The translations under genes and the position numbers were made by a program. Of a stretch of 32,281 nt of DNA, positions 7,080-14,205 are shown one piece after another (within the stretch, counting starts at the first letter, position 1; the number at the start of each line of letters is the position of its first letter). Below the pieces are notes generated by a model. It saw nothing but the letters and a program-made list of their open reading frames with translations. It did not search any database and was not told the origin of the DNA. The stretch comes from JBOHNM01 sp050730675 (GTDB lineage: Bacteria; Planctomycetota; Phycisphaerae; Phycisphaerales; UBA1924), in NCBI GenBank assembly GCA_050730675.1, contig JBOHNM010000024.1:1-32281 (forward strand). The letters are read 5' to 3'.

Positions 7080-7451
7080 GGTGAACTCCTTAGGCAAGCG
7101 GGACGCAAAGCGCTATCCCAACTCCAACACCCTACTGCTTCGGCGTGAAGACACCGTGAAACAGCCGCCGCCCCTTCGGGCATGTGGGAGAGATGAGCGC
7201 GGTTTCATCGAGCGTGCGGCCCGTCGAGCCGGTCACCCCAGCCGCGCCCAGCAGCGCTCGCATTCAATGTCACTCGTCCGCACAGCATGCCACACAATTC
7301 CAAGGGCGAGGCCGCGCCAGCGCCCAGCGCTTTCCAACCCCCCCAAGTCGCAAAGTTCCCCCCCACACTCCGAAGCCCCCAAAAGGGGCGACGGAGCCTA
7401 CGCTCAAGCCAGCGTCCCAACTCCACGCCACGCCTTCTCTGCAGAAGAAGT

Positions 7452-7475
7452 GACCGCAAATTGCGCAACGGCGCG
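7452..7475. repeat. 24-bp direct repeat with TTGCGCAA core, copy 1
   Basis: GACCGCAAATTGCGCAACGG and on to GCG; matches 7563-7586 at 22 of 24 positions. The core TTGCGCAA is a perfect 8-bp palindrome, so the pair could be protein-binding sites 111 bp apart. Confidence 0.55.
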
Positions 7476-7562
7476 CCCGCGCCCTCTCCACAATCGCGAA
7501 AATCCCACCATCAATCGACATCGGGTTTTCCCGACGCGTTTGACACCCTTACTCCAAAATAG

Positions 7563-7586
7563 GACCACGAATTGCGCAACGGCGCG
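7563..7586. repeat. 24-bp direct repeat with TTGCGCAA core, copy 2
   Basis: Second copy, differing from copy 1 at two positions (G/A and A/G near the 5' end). It is enclosed by the inverted hexamers AGGACC and GGTCCT. Confidence 0.55.
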
Positions 7587-7704
7587 GTCCTTTGACCATG
7601 GGTAGGTGGACCACACCACGCGGCCCTACGCCTCGTGACATGGCAAACCACCAACGCCTCTCACCCAGCCTCGCAATCCGCGGCCGGACATCTCCGCGCC
7701 TCGA

Positions 7705-7776
7705 TTTCTGCGTTTCAGCTTTCTGTGTTTCTGCTTTTTCCTTCGATCCCTTCGCTCCTTCGTTGAAATCCCTCCG
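7705..7776. repeat. Tandem 15-mer plus CCTTCG iterations
   Basis: TTTCTGCGTTTCAGC (7705-7719) is followed by TTTCTGTGTTTCTGC (7720-7734), then CCTTCGATC-CCTTCGCTC-CTTCGTTG. It resembles the CTCTG family elsewhere in the window and lies just before the reading frame beginning at 7787. If translated it gives the repetitive CVSAFCVSAF. Confidence 0.6.
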
Positions 7777-8141
7777 GAGCCCCTCCATGCCCCCCTTCGC
7801 TCCCACCCCCACCCTCGACCCCGTCACTCCCGAGCACATGCTCGACACCCTCGACAACGGCAAGCTCCGCCTCCACAACGCCCACTTCAAAGCCATCGAC
7901 CTCCTCCTCAAGCAGGCCGGCAAGGCCGACGAAGAGGGAGAAATCGCCGAGTGCCGCCGCTGCTGCACCGCCATCCTCAAGTTCGACATCAAGTACCCGC
8001 CCAAGCACGCCTTCTGGCCGCCCACCGCCACCGACCCCGCCGAACCCGACACCCCCGAGAGTGCCACCACCCTTCCGGCCAGCGTGCCGCTCTCCTGTGC
8101 CACCGCTATGACCAGTACCCCCGAAGCACCCACCGCACCCT

Positions 8142-8178
8142 CCCCTTCCCTGAGGGAAGGGGCCGGGGGTAGGGCTCC
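8142..8178. repeat. REP-like palindrome CCCCTTCCC-TGA-GGGAAGGGG
   Basis: A perfect 9-bp inverted repeat (8142-8150 with 8154-8162) followed by GCCGGGGGTAGGG. From general knowledge, the form CCCTCTCCCTGAGGGAGAGGG-CCGGGGTGAGGG is a widespread repeat in high-GC genomes; this looks like a member lying inside a reading frame. Confidence 0.65.
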
Positions 8179-8267
8179 CGCGATCCCGGTCGATCCAGCG
8201 CCCGCCGCCATCTCCGTGCCGCTCGCTTGCTCCGCCTCCTCCTCGCCCGGAGGGCGCGCGGCCGTTG

Positions 8268-8303
8268 CCAGAGGCGCAGCGAGCCAAGCGAGCCAGCCTC
8301 TGG
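8268..8303. repeat. Palindrome CCAGAGGC...GCCTCTGG with inner direct repeat
   Basis: An 8-bp perfect stem (8268-8275 with 8296-8303). Its 20-nt loop contains GCGAGCCA twice. Together with the palindrome at 8142 it suggests stepwise repeat insertion. Confidence 0.5.
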
Positions 8304-8918
8304 AAAGTCCTGTTGAAGTCTCCCCGCCCCCAGGGCGGACGAGCCCCCCGCCCGACCCACTGCCCACATCAATCCCCATATCTGAACACACTTCATCACC
8401 CACTACTCCCAATTCACCGCTTCCCCCGCCCCCTCCCCCCGAACCTCCCCCCACCCCCAACCCTCTCCTCTCCGAGCCCGTCATGGGCTACGACCGCCGC
8501 CGCCTCCCCCGCCGCTTCTACGAAGATGCCAAACCCCGCCGCTGGGGCAACTACCTCGCCTACCTCCTCGCGGTCCTCGCCCTCTTCATCAACTCCAGCC
8601 CGTCCTTCGCCGCACGATTCGCTTCGTCCCTCGCCACCGTGGCCACACCTTCTCTGGCTGTGTGCTGTGAAGTTGTGTGCTCTTCGTTGTCCGACGCCTT
8701 CCCCCTAAATCGCCACATTCCCCCCGCCATCGTCGACGTTGGTCGCAATGCTCCAGGCCGTGCCGAAGTACATCGAATATCACTCATGCCCGCCAACTTA
8801 CCACGGCCGCGGCCAATTGGCGAACGAATTTGCAATCGCCCCGCCGACCCCCTCCCCATCCCTGCGTGCCTAAGTCCCGATCAACCCCTTCTTAACACAC
8901 CCGCCGAACGACCCAGCG

Positions 8919-8924
8919 TATTCT
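8919..8924 (+). promoter_or_regulatory. Putative -10 box 5 nt before the SRPBCC start
   Basis: TATTCT then GGAGT then ATG 8930. The gap also contains GGAG, which is too close to the ATG to act as a normal Shine-Dalgarno site, so a leaderless start is favoured. Confidence 0.45.
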
Positions 8925-8929
8925 GGAGT

Positions 8930-9388
8930 ATGGCCACCCCAAACAACGTCAACCTCCACCGCGTCCTGCGCTGCCCGCCCGACCGCCTCTACCGCGCTTT
9001 CCTCGATCCCGCCGCGCTGGTCAAGTGGATGCCGCCGCACGGCTACACCGCCACGGTCCACAGCATTGACCCAAAGGTGGGCGGCGGCTACAAGATGTCC
9101 TTCACCAACTTCCGCACCGGCCATTCGCACTCATTCGGCGGCACCTACGCCGAACTCACTCCCAACTCGCGCCTCCGCTACACCGACAAGTTCGACGACC
9201 CCAACATGCCCGGCGAGATGTCCATGACGATCTCCCTCCGACCGATCGAAGCGGGCGGCGCCACGATGACTGAGCTGAGAATCCTGCAGGAAAACATCCC
9301 GCCGCAGATCCCCGCGGAGATGTGCTATCTGGGCTGGCAGGAATCGCTCACGCTGCTCACCAAGCTGGTCGAGGCCGAGGTTCCATGA
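8930..9388 (+). CDS. SRPBCC (AHSA1/START-like) domain protein
   Basis: A 152-aa single-domain protein of the SRPBCC fold, AHSA1-like branch, which binds hydrophobic ligands in a deep cavity. The family start is clear: VNLHRVLRCPPDRLYRAFLDPAALVKWMPPHG (ligand-gate helix plus the W-x-P motif), then GGGYKMSFTN, FGGTYAELTPNSRLRYTDKFDD, a strand of MSMTISLRP, and a C-terminal long helix beginning GWQESLTLLTKLVEAEV. Length is normal. The reading frame is open far upstream, but that DNA is repeat-rich and non-coding in character, so ATG 8930 with its TATTCT box is used. Members are often fused to or next to ArsR regulators; none is present, so the ligand cannot be guessed. Confidence 0.88.
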   Translation: MATPNNVNLHRVLRCPPDRLYRAFLDPAALVKWMPPHGYTATVHSIDPKVGGGYKMSFTNFRTGHSHSFGGTYAELTPNSRLRYTDKFDDPNMPGEMSMTISLRPIEAGGATMTELRILQENIPPQIPAEMCYLGWQESLTLLTKLVEAEVP

Positions 9389-9567
9389 AATTGTGCCATC
9401 GATGTGCGGCGACACGCTCGATGATCGCGTCCTCCGGAATCGCGACGATCACGCCCGAGGCGGGGTCCACACCGGCTCTCCGCCTCCACCCGACACCTGT
9501 GCGGCCCGGACTCGATGGCAGCGGCGAAATAGTGCGAGAAGTTCCTCGCACGCGCTGGATCGCGATG

Positions 9568-9573
9568 TAGACT
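9568..9573 (+). promoter_or_regulatory. Putative -10 box of the repeat/dockerin protein
   Basis: TAGACT, the same type of hexamer used at other starts, but here followed by a leader of about 40 nt that contains a 7-bp hairpin (CGACGCT-TGG-AGCGTCG, 9582-9598) and the ribosome-binding site AAGGGAG (9605-9611). Confidence 0.4.
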
Positions 9574-9619
9574 GGACCAGCCGACGCTTGGAGCGTCGCC
9601 GAACAAGGGAGTGCGTTTG

Positions 9620-10897
9620 ATGATCGCCAGTATCCATATCCGACTCTACATGGGATTGGGCTCATCCGCGGCAGCGCTGCTGGCGGCGGCCTCGCCTGCG
9701 ATCGCGCAGTGGACGTTTGTCAACCTGCAACCGACGCAGGCCAGCAACTCCGAGTGCTATGGCGCTGCCGGCGACCAGCAAGGCGGCAACGGGATCGTCA
9801 ATTCTGTGGTGCATGCCGGCATCTGGACGGGCACGCCCGGCTCGTGGGTGGATCTGCATCCCGCGGCGGCGACCACGTCGCGGATCACGGCGATGATGGA
9901 GAACGCCCAGGCAGGCCACGCGACCGTCAACGGCCGCATCCACGCCGCGGTGTGGACGGGGACCGCCGCTTCTTTTGTTGACTACAACCCCGTGAACCCG
10001 CCGATCCTGAGTTCCGCAATCTTCGCCATCTGGGGACAGCGCAAGGCCGGGCGCATCCAGGTCGGCATTGTTGACCACGCCTGCGTGTGGGGCGGGTCAG
10101 CCAACAGTGTCGCGGACCTGCACCCGCCCGCGGCGGTGGTCGAGGCCGACAGCTCGTACGCCTTGGGCGTCGACGCCACGCGCGTGGTGGGGTACATCAA
10201 CACCTCACAGCCCAACGCGACTACGCGCCCCAGCGTCTGGACCGGGGATGCCTTGAGCTGGCATGACCTGACGCCGCCCGGGTCCACCGCGGGCATGGCG
10301 TATGCGACCGAGGGGACGCAGATCGCCGGGGTCGCCCGCATCGGCGGCGACGACCACGCGGCGCTGTGGAACGGTAACACATACACGTGGACGGATCTGC
10401 ACCCAGGGACGGTCCCCGGCGTGCAGCGGTCGTACTGCTACGGCGTCTACGGCGGCACACAGGTCGGCGAGACCCTGCTCAACGACAGTAACCGCCACGC
10501 CGCGGTGTGGGACGGCACGGTTGGATCGTACTTCGACCTGCACACCGTGGCGACCGGGGGCGGGTATCTGCGGTCGAGCGCGCGTGCGGTGTGGAAGGAC
10601 GCGCAGTACACGTACGTCGCCGGGTATGTGAGCACGGGGTCGTTCAACCAGGCGGCGCTGTGGCGGCGTCCAAACCCGGTTCCATCCTGCCGTGCCGACG
10701 TTGCGGGCCTCGGCGGCACGGCCGGAAGCGACGGCACGCTCACCGTCGATGACCTGATCTTCTATCTGAACGCATTCTTCACGGGCAACCTCGGCGTGGC
10801 CGATATCTCAGGACTGGGCGGTTCGACAACGCCGGACGGCCAGCTCACGCCCGACGACATCATCGCATTCCTGACTTCGTTCTTCAGCGGCTGTTGA
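9620..10897 (+). CDS. Secreted WxG...DLHP-repeat protein with dockerin-like C-terminus
   Basis: A 425-aa exported protein. The signal peptide runs to about residue 32 (ALLAAASPAIA, then QWTFV). The body contains six copies of a motif of type HAxxWxG...DLHP at roughly 48-50-residue spacing (HAGIWTGTPGSWVDLHP, HAAVWTGTAASFVDYNP, HACVWGG, SVWTG, HAALWNG, HAAVWDG) plus a last partial QAALW, resembling HAF-type repeats and compatible with a seven-bladed beta-propeller. The C-terminal 70 residues are a duplicated EF-hand/dockerin-like module: DVAGLGG, DGTLTVDDLIFYLNAFF, then a second DGQLTPDDIIAFLTSFF, bracketed by Cys and a final GC. ATG 9620 lies 8 nt after AAGGGAG; a GTG at 9611 overlaps that site. 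An envelope or extracellular role is inferred. Confidence 0.85.
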   Translation: MIASIHIRLYMGLGSSAAALLAAASPAIAQWTFVNLQPTQASNSECYGAAGDQQGGNGIVNSVVHAGIWTGTPGSWVDLHPAAATTSRITAMMENAQAGHATVNGRIHAAVWTGTAASFVDYNPVNPPILSSAIFAIWGQRKAGRIQVGIVDHACVWGGSANSVADLHPPAAVVEADSSYALGVDATRVVGYINTSQPNATTRPSVWTGDALSWHDLTPPGSTAGMAYATEGTQIAGVARIGGDDHAALWNGNTYTWTDLHPGTVPGVQRSYCYGVYGGTQVGETLLNDSNRHAAVWDGTVGSYFDLHTVATGGGYLRSSARAVWKDAQYTYVAGYVSTGSFNQAALWRRPNPVPSCRADVAGLGGTAGSDGTLTVDDLIFYLNAFFTGNLGVADISGLGGSTTPDGQLTPDDIIAFLTSFFSGC

Positions 10898-10966
10898 GGC
10901 GGTGAAACGCTCGTGGCTTGATTCGGAACGAGGTGGCGGGAAGGTGGCACTTGCCCGGATGTGTGG

Positions 10967-10972
10967 TACACT
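10967..10972 (+). promoter_or_regulatory. Putative -10 box of the second dockerin-like protein
   Basis: TACACT; transcription would start near 10979, leaving a leader of about 32 nt with GGGGGAGG before ATG 11011. A GTG at 10979 is out of frame, so the start is not leaderless here. Confidence 0.45.
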
Positions 10973-11010
10973 TCCGGAGTGCCGCGGGTGTGTCTGGGGG
11001 AGGATTCCAC

Positions 11011-11988
11011 ATGCGTATCAATGCCTGGGTTGCTGCGGGGATGGGCGCGGCGGCGATGGCCGGAGCTGCCCGGGGCCAGTCGTTCTATGAGGGCTTCGGG
11101 TATTCGGCGGCAGCGCTGGTTTCCGGCGGCACGGGCGGTATGGGCTTTTCTTCGGCGTGGAACGAGGCGGGTCAACCCGGGGTCCGGGTGGGCACAGGCT
11201 TGACCTACAACAACGGCGGAGACCTGGTGACGACGCCCGGCGCGGCCGCGGCGGACCCGGCTCGTTCGTTCGGGGGCCTGACACGCCTGTTCACGCCGGG
11301 CTTGCCGACGGCCGGAGAGGTGTGGATGTCGTGCCTGGTGCGCGTGGAACTGGCCGCGACGAGCTATGCGTTGCTGACGCTGCAGGGGACCGGGCCGGGG
11401 GCGAGTTCGTACGCGTTCTCGGTTGCGAGGGCCTCGCCGACCGCTATGGACCTTCGGGCGGCGATCGCACCGTACCCGGGCGGAGGCAGTGGCGGCGTGC
11501 TTGCGCCGGAGTTGATCGCACCGGGCTCGACAGTGCTGCTGGTGGCACGCCTGCAGTTGGCGGGAGCTGCCGCGCCGGATTCCGCGGCGCTGTGGGTCAA
11601 TCCGCGGCTGGATGTGCCGCTGGGCGCACCGAGCGCCACACTCTCGACGATCAACCTGGGATCGGCAGCGGGCGGCGGTGTGCGGTTCGAGCTGGGAGCA
11701 TTCGCCACATCGGTCATCGACGAGATCCGCGTCGGGGATTCGGCGGCAGCGGTACTGCCGGTCGCGCCTGCGGCATGCCTCGCGGACGTCGCAGGGCTCG
11801 GGGGATCGGCGGGGAGCGATGGGCAGCTCACCGTGGACGATGTCGTCTTCTACTTGCAGGCGTTTTTCGCCGGCGACCTGACGGTCGCGGACCTTGTTTC
11901 GCTCGGCGGGTCGCCGCCGGCGGATGGCGCGATCACGGCGGACGATGTGATCGCGTTTCTGGGGGCGTTTTTCGGCGGCTGCCCCTAG
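11011..11988 (+). CDS. Secreted protein with dockerin-like C-terminal module
   Basis: A 325-aa exported protein with a signal peptide to about residue 22 (VAAGMGAAAMAGAARG, then QSFYEGFGY). The body is beta-rich (SFYEGFGYSAAALVSG..., GEVWMSCLVRVEL, SYALLTLQG, SVIDEIRVGD) and may be a LamG/concanavalin-like jelly roll, though no motif proves this. The last 70 residues repeat the module of the preceding gene almost word for word: CLADVAGLGGSAGSDGQLTVDDVVFYLQAFF and DGAITADDVIAFLGAFFGGC. The two genes are neighbours in the same direction with unrelated bodies, so the module is the common export or attachment device. GGGGGAGG 7 nt upstream supports ATG 11011. The next gene starts 26 nt after its stop. 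Confidence 0.85.
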   Translation: MRINAWVAAGMGAAAMAGAARGQSFYEGFGYSAAALVSGGTGGMGFSSAWNEAGQPGVRVGTGLTYNNGGDLVTTPGAAAADPARSFGGLTRLFTPGLPTAGEVWMSCLVRVELAATSYALLTLQGTGPGASSYAFSVARASPTAMDLRAAIAPYPGGGSGGVLAPELIAPGSTVLLVARLQLAGAAAPDSAALWVNPRLDVPLGAPSATLSTINLGSAAGGGVRFELGAFATSVIDEIRVGDSAAAVLPVAPAACLADVAGLGGSAGSDGQLTVDDVVFYLQAFFAGDLTVADLVSLGGSPPADGAITADDVIAFLGAFFGGCP

Positions 11989-12002
11989 CCGCGGCGTACC
12001 GG

Positions 12003-12008
12003 TACACT
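12003..12008 (+). promoter_or_regulatory. Putative -10 box of a leaderless promoter
   Basis: TACACT, six bases (CGGTGA), then ATG 12015. Identical hexamer and gap precede the zf-TFIIB gene at 19420. Confidence 0.55.
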
Positions 12009-12014
12009 CGGTGA

Positions 12015-13178
12015 ATGATCCATTTCTTGCGTCTTGCGGTTGTGGCCGCTCTGGCGTTGCTCGGAGGGTGCGCCGGGGCGGGATCTTCGCCGGGTGATGC
12101 GACGGGCCTCCACGGCCACCTGCTCATCATCGGCGGTGGTCTGGATGATGACAACAAGCCTGTGTATGAGCGGTTTATCGAGCTGGCGACACCGCGGGGC
12201 GGGGACGGCGGTGCACCACGCGTGGTGATCGCGACGGCCGCGAGCGCGAACCAACCGGAGAACGCGACGGGGAAGATCGAGTCGATCCGGGCGTACTGCC
12301 CGGCGGCGAAGATCGATGTCATCATGCGCGAGACGCCGACTGCCGAGACGGTGGCGCTGATCGAGCAGGCGACGGCGATGTTCTTCACCGGCGGCGATCA
12401 AAAGCGGATCACGGCGCGGTACCGGCCTGAGGGTGTGGATACGCCGGAGGCCGCGGCGATGCGGCGGCTGCTCGCACGCGGCGGAGTGATCGCGGGGACG
12501 AGCGCGGGGGATGCGATGATGTCCGACCCGATGTTCCTGACCGGCCGAAGCGCCGAGGCGTTGGGGATCGTCTCGACGCGGATGGACCCGAACCAGGATG
12601 CCGATCCCGAGGCGCCGAAGCCGAAGGCGAACGCGTCGCCGGTGCTGGGGCCGCAGATCGGGCCGGGGATGGGCTTTTTGCCGTGGGCGGTGACGGACTC
12701 GCACTTTTTCGAGCGGCACCGCTTTGGGCGGCTGGTGGCGGGGCTGGAGGCGAGCAAGCGGCGGCTGGGGATCGGCGTCGGCGAGGATGCCGCGGTCGAG
12801 GTGGACCTGGCGACGGGGGAACTGATCGGCATCAGCGTTGCGGACTCGCTGCTGGTGGATGTGGGCGCGCTGCGGCGCGAGGGGCTGGATCGGAGTGGGA
12901 TTCGGGCACGGGTCGTGACACAGGGGATGCGGGTATCGCTGACGCAGGTCTTGACGTGTCCTGCGCCGACGAGCGCGGACATCGGCGAGGGTCAATCGGG
13001 GCAGGCGATCCCGATTGTTGAAGCCGGGCAGAACCGGCAGCTTGCGTCGTGGAGGTTCTTCACGCGGGTGGGAGCGGGCACGGAGACGTGGGTGCTGAAG
13101 CTGGATGGGTACGAGTTGGTGGGGCGGGGGGATGGGGGTTGGAGTGTGGTGGAGATTCGGACGATTTCCACGAAGTAA
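12015..13178 (+). CDS. Cyanophycinase-like peptidase S51 lipoprotein
   Basis: A 387-aa member of peptidase family S51. Family enzymes such as cyanophycinase are serine exopeptidases that cut cyanophycin (multi-L-arginyl-poly-L-aspartate) to beta-Asp-Arg. The nucleophile is S163 in AGTSAGDAMMS; upstream are the family strand LLIIGGG and the segment FFTGGDQKRI, and SHFFERHRFGRL contains the conserved active-site-region His/Arg. The N-terminus is a lipoprotein signal (ALALLGGC, Cys about 19), so the enzyme would be anchored outside the cytoplasmic membrane and could act on external or released polymer. No cyanophycin synthetase is in the window. The start is given by a TACACT box 6 nt upstream and the need to keep the lipobox. 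Substrate is inferred from the family. Confidence 0.87.
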   Translation: MIHFLRLAVVAALALLGGCAGAGSSPGDATGLHGHLLIIGGGLDDDNKPVYERFIELATPRGGDGGAPRVVIATAASANQPENATGKIESIRAYCPAAKIDVIMRETPTAETVALIEQATAMFFTGGDQKRITARYRPEGVDTPEAAAMRRLLARGGVIAGTSAGDAMMSDPMFLTGRSAEALGIVSTRMDPNQDADPEAPKPKANASPVLGPQIGPGMGFLPWAVTDSHFFERHRFGRLVAGLEASKRRLGIGVGEDAAVEVDLATGELIGISVADSLLVDVGALRREGLDRSGIRARVVTQGMRVSLTQVLTCPAPTSADIGEGQSGQAIPIVEAGQNRQLASWRFFTRVGAGTETWVLKLDGYELVGRGDGGWSVVEIRTISTK

Positions 13179-13206
13179 AGTTGAGGGTTATGTCCAAAGT
13201 TCGCCA

Positions 13207-13212
13207 GTAGAC
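13207..13212 (+). promoter_or_regulatory. Putative -10 box upstream of the 222-aa hypothetical
   Basis: TAGACT in an A/T-richer stretch (13180-13260) between genes. The leader to GTG 13281 would be about 60 nt and carries CCGGAG as the ribosome-binding site. Confidence 0.35.
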
Positions 13213-13280
13213 TACCGCCCAGCCGGAATCGTTGGGTATGACGCACTGAAGGCATCTGTACCTCATTCCGGAGCCGTTTC

Positions 13281-13949
13281 GTGCCGACCACGCCACCGAC
13301 CCAGCCCACCCCCGCTGCCCCTCGCACAATCCGCGACACGCTCTTTGGCGATACGCCGCTGAACGAGTGGGGTCTGAATGCCGGGAATGTCTCGCCGTGG
13401 AGCGAGTTTGCTGCCGCCCGGGCAGCGTTGGCGAAGGGCGATCAGCGTGCGGCGTTGACCGCGTTGGGTGCGGTCGTTGACACGGTCGGGCTCGAGGCTC
13501 GCCACTATCTGGTCGCCTGGCAGGCCATGCGGGAGTTGGGCGTTGCCGTTCCCGCCACGCATGCCAAGCAGGTGCTGGGTGTGGTGGTCGAGGTCGCGGT
13601 CGAGAATGGCGTGGACCTGGTGGCTGCGTACGCCGATGGGAGCGCCCGGTACTACAACTTCACGGGCGCCGGCGTGGTGATCGATACACCGCCGCCGCAG
13701 ATCCGCACGCTGGTGGACAATCTGATCGCCGCGGCCGTACCGGTGGTGCAGTTGATCGGTCCTTGGGACAAGCCGCGGCTGGGGCCGCCGACGGGGGATG
13801 GGGTGCGGGTCAACTTCCTGACGCCGTCGGGGTTGCACTTCGGGCAGGGGGCGTTTTATGTGTTTTCGCAGGACCGGATGGCCGGCCCGGTGATTGAAGC
13901 GGCTTTTGTGCTGATGCAGGCGTTGATGGAACTGGGCAAGCGGAAGTGA
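13281..13949 (+). CDS. Hypothetical cytoplasmic protein
   Basis: A 222-aa protein without signal peptide or membrane segment; I do not recognise the family. After a Pro/Thr-rich start comes a helical part (SPWSEFAAARAALAKGDQRAALTALGAVVD, resembling a single TPR-like hairpin), then an alternating strand/helix part (VVVEVAVENGVDLVAAYADGSARYYNFTGAGVVID) whose YADGSARYYN reads like a beta hairpin of a ligand or surface domain. The C-terminal part includes GPPTGDGVRVNFLTPSGLHFGQG, Gly-rich like a binding loop. GTG 13281 is preceded by GGAG at about 8 nt. It is followed 103 nt later by the 43-aa membrane peptide. Function unknown. Confidence 0.75.
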   Translation: MPTTPPTQPTPAAPRTIRDTLFGDTPLNEWGLNAGNVSPWSEFAAARAALAKGDQRAALTALGAVVDTVGLEARHYLVAWQAMRELGVAVPATHAKQVLGVVVEVAVENGVDLVAAYADGSARYYNFTGAGVVIDTPPPQIRTLVDNLIAAAVPVVQLIGPWDKPRLGPPTGDGVRVNFLTPSGLHFGQGAFYVFSQDRMAGPVIEAAFVLMQALMELGKRK

Positions 13950-14052
13950 TCGGGGCGGCGGATGGGCGGTGCGTGCATGGCACGGTTCCGCAGAATTGGG
14001 TATCGTTCGCTCGGTGCCAGGCCAAATCAGTTGGCCAACCGGGAGGCTCGAC

Positions 14053-14184
14053 ATGTTCACGCTTGCCGACTACGAAGACACGCTCAAGGTCAGCGAAGTC
14101 ATGGGCAAAGTCATCGCCATCGCTGTGGTGCTTATCGTGATTGCCGTCATCATTAAGGCGGTGCGGGGCAACAAGGGCAAGTAG
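14053..14184 (+). CDS. 43-aa single-pass membrane peptide
   Basis: A very short gene with a good ribosome-binding site (GGGAGG, 6 nt before ATG 14053). The product has an acidic/amphipathic N-terminus (MFTLADYEDTLKVSEVMG), one hydrophobic helix (IAIAVVLIVIAVII) and a basic C-terminus (KAVRGNKGK), which predicts the C-terminus inside by the positive-inside rule. It lies 21 nt upstream of the C39-like peptidase, so the two are probably co-transcribed. It has no double-glycine leader, so it is not an obvious C39 substrate; a small regulatory or partner subunit is equally possible. Confidence 0.65.
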   Translation: MFTLADYEDTLKVSEVMGKVIAIAVVLIVIAVIIKAVRGNKGK

Positions 14185-14205
14185 CCACCTACAACTCCGG
14201 GCTGC

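Larger units (their letters stand above)
7098..7786. other. Gene-poor region with short repeats
   Basis: About 690 bases without a convincing gene; frames in all directions have poor codon use. It holds the upstream region of the - strand secreted protein, two copies of a 24-bp sequence centred on the palindrome TTGCGCAA (7452-7475 and 7563-7586), a 15-bp tandem (7705-7734), and CCTTCG-type iterations (7741-7765). The second 24-bp copy lies in a hairpin between AGGACC (7561-7566) and GGTCCT (7586-7591). Confidence 0.6.
7787..8612 (+). pseudogene. Doubtful reading frame, hypothetical protein invaded by repeats
   Basis: From ATG 7787 (CCGGAG 10 nt upstream) the first 80 residues look like real protein: EHMLDTLDNGKLRLHNAHFKAIDLLLKQAG and EIAECRRCCTAILKFDI are helical and use C-ending codons like the rest of this area. 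Then the frame passes through two palindromic repeat segments (8142-8178, 8268-8303) and Pro/Ser-rich filler before a second protein-like piece, GYDRRRLPRRFYEDAKPRRWGNYLAYLLAVLALF. After about 8612 the codon pattern decays although no stop occurs until the SRPBCC gene ends. It could be a genuine gene with a disordered linker, a decayed gene, or two remnants. I do not recognise the N-terminal helical domain. The right boundary is approximate. Confidence 0.35.

Noticed and set aside
8613..8929. Continuation of the 7787 frame into the SRPBCC gene as one fusion protein
   Set aside because: Codon use decays to mixed third positions, there is no domain, and the SRPBCC domain starts exactly at an ATG with a promoter box.
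9357..9665. - strand frame with a protein-like stretch (DPASGVIVAIPEDAIIERVAAHRW)
   Set aside because: The stretch is short, overlaps the ends of two + strand genes, and lacks a ribosome-binding site or a TAnnnT box.
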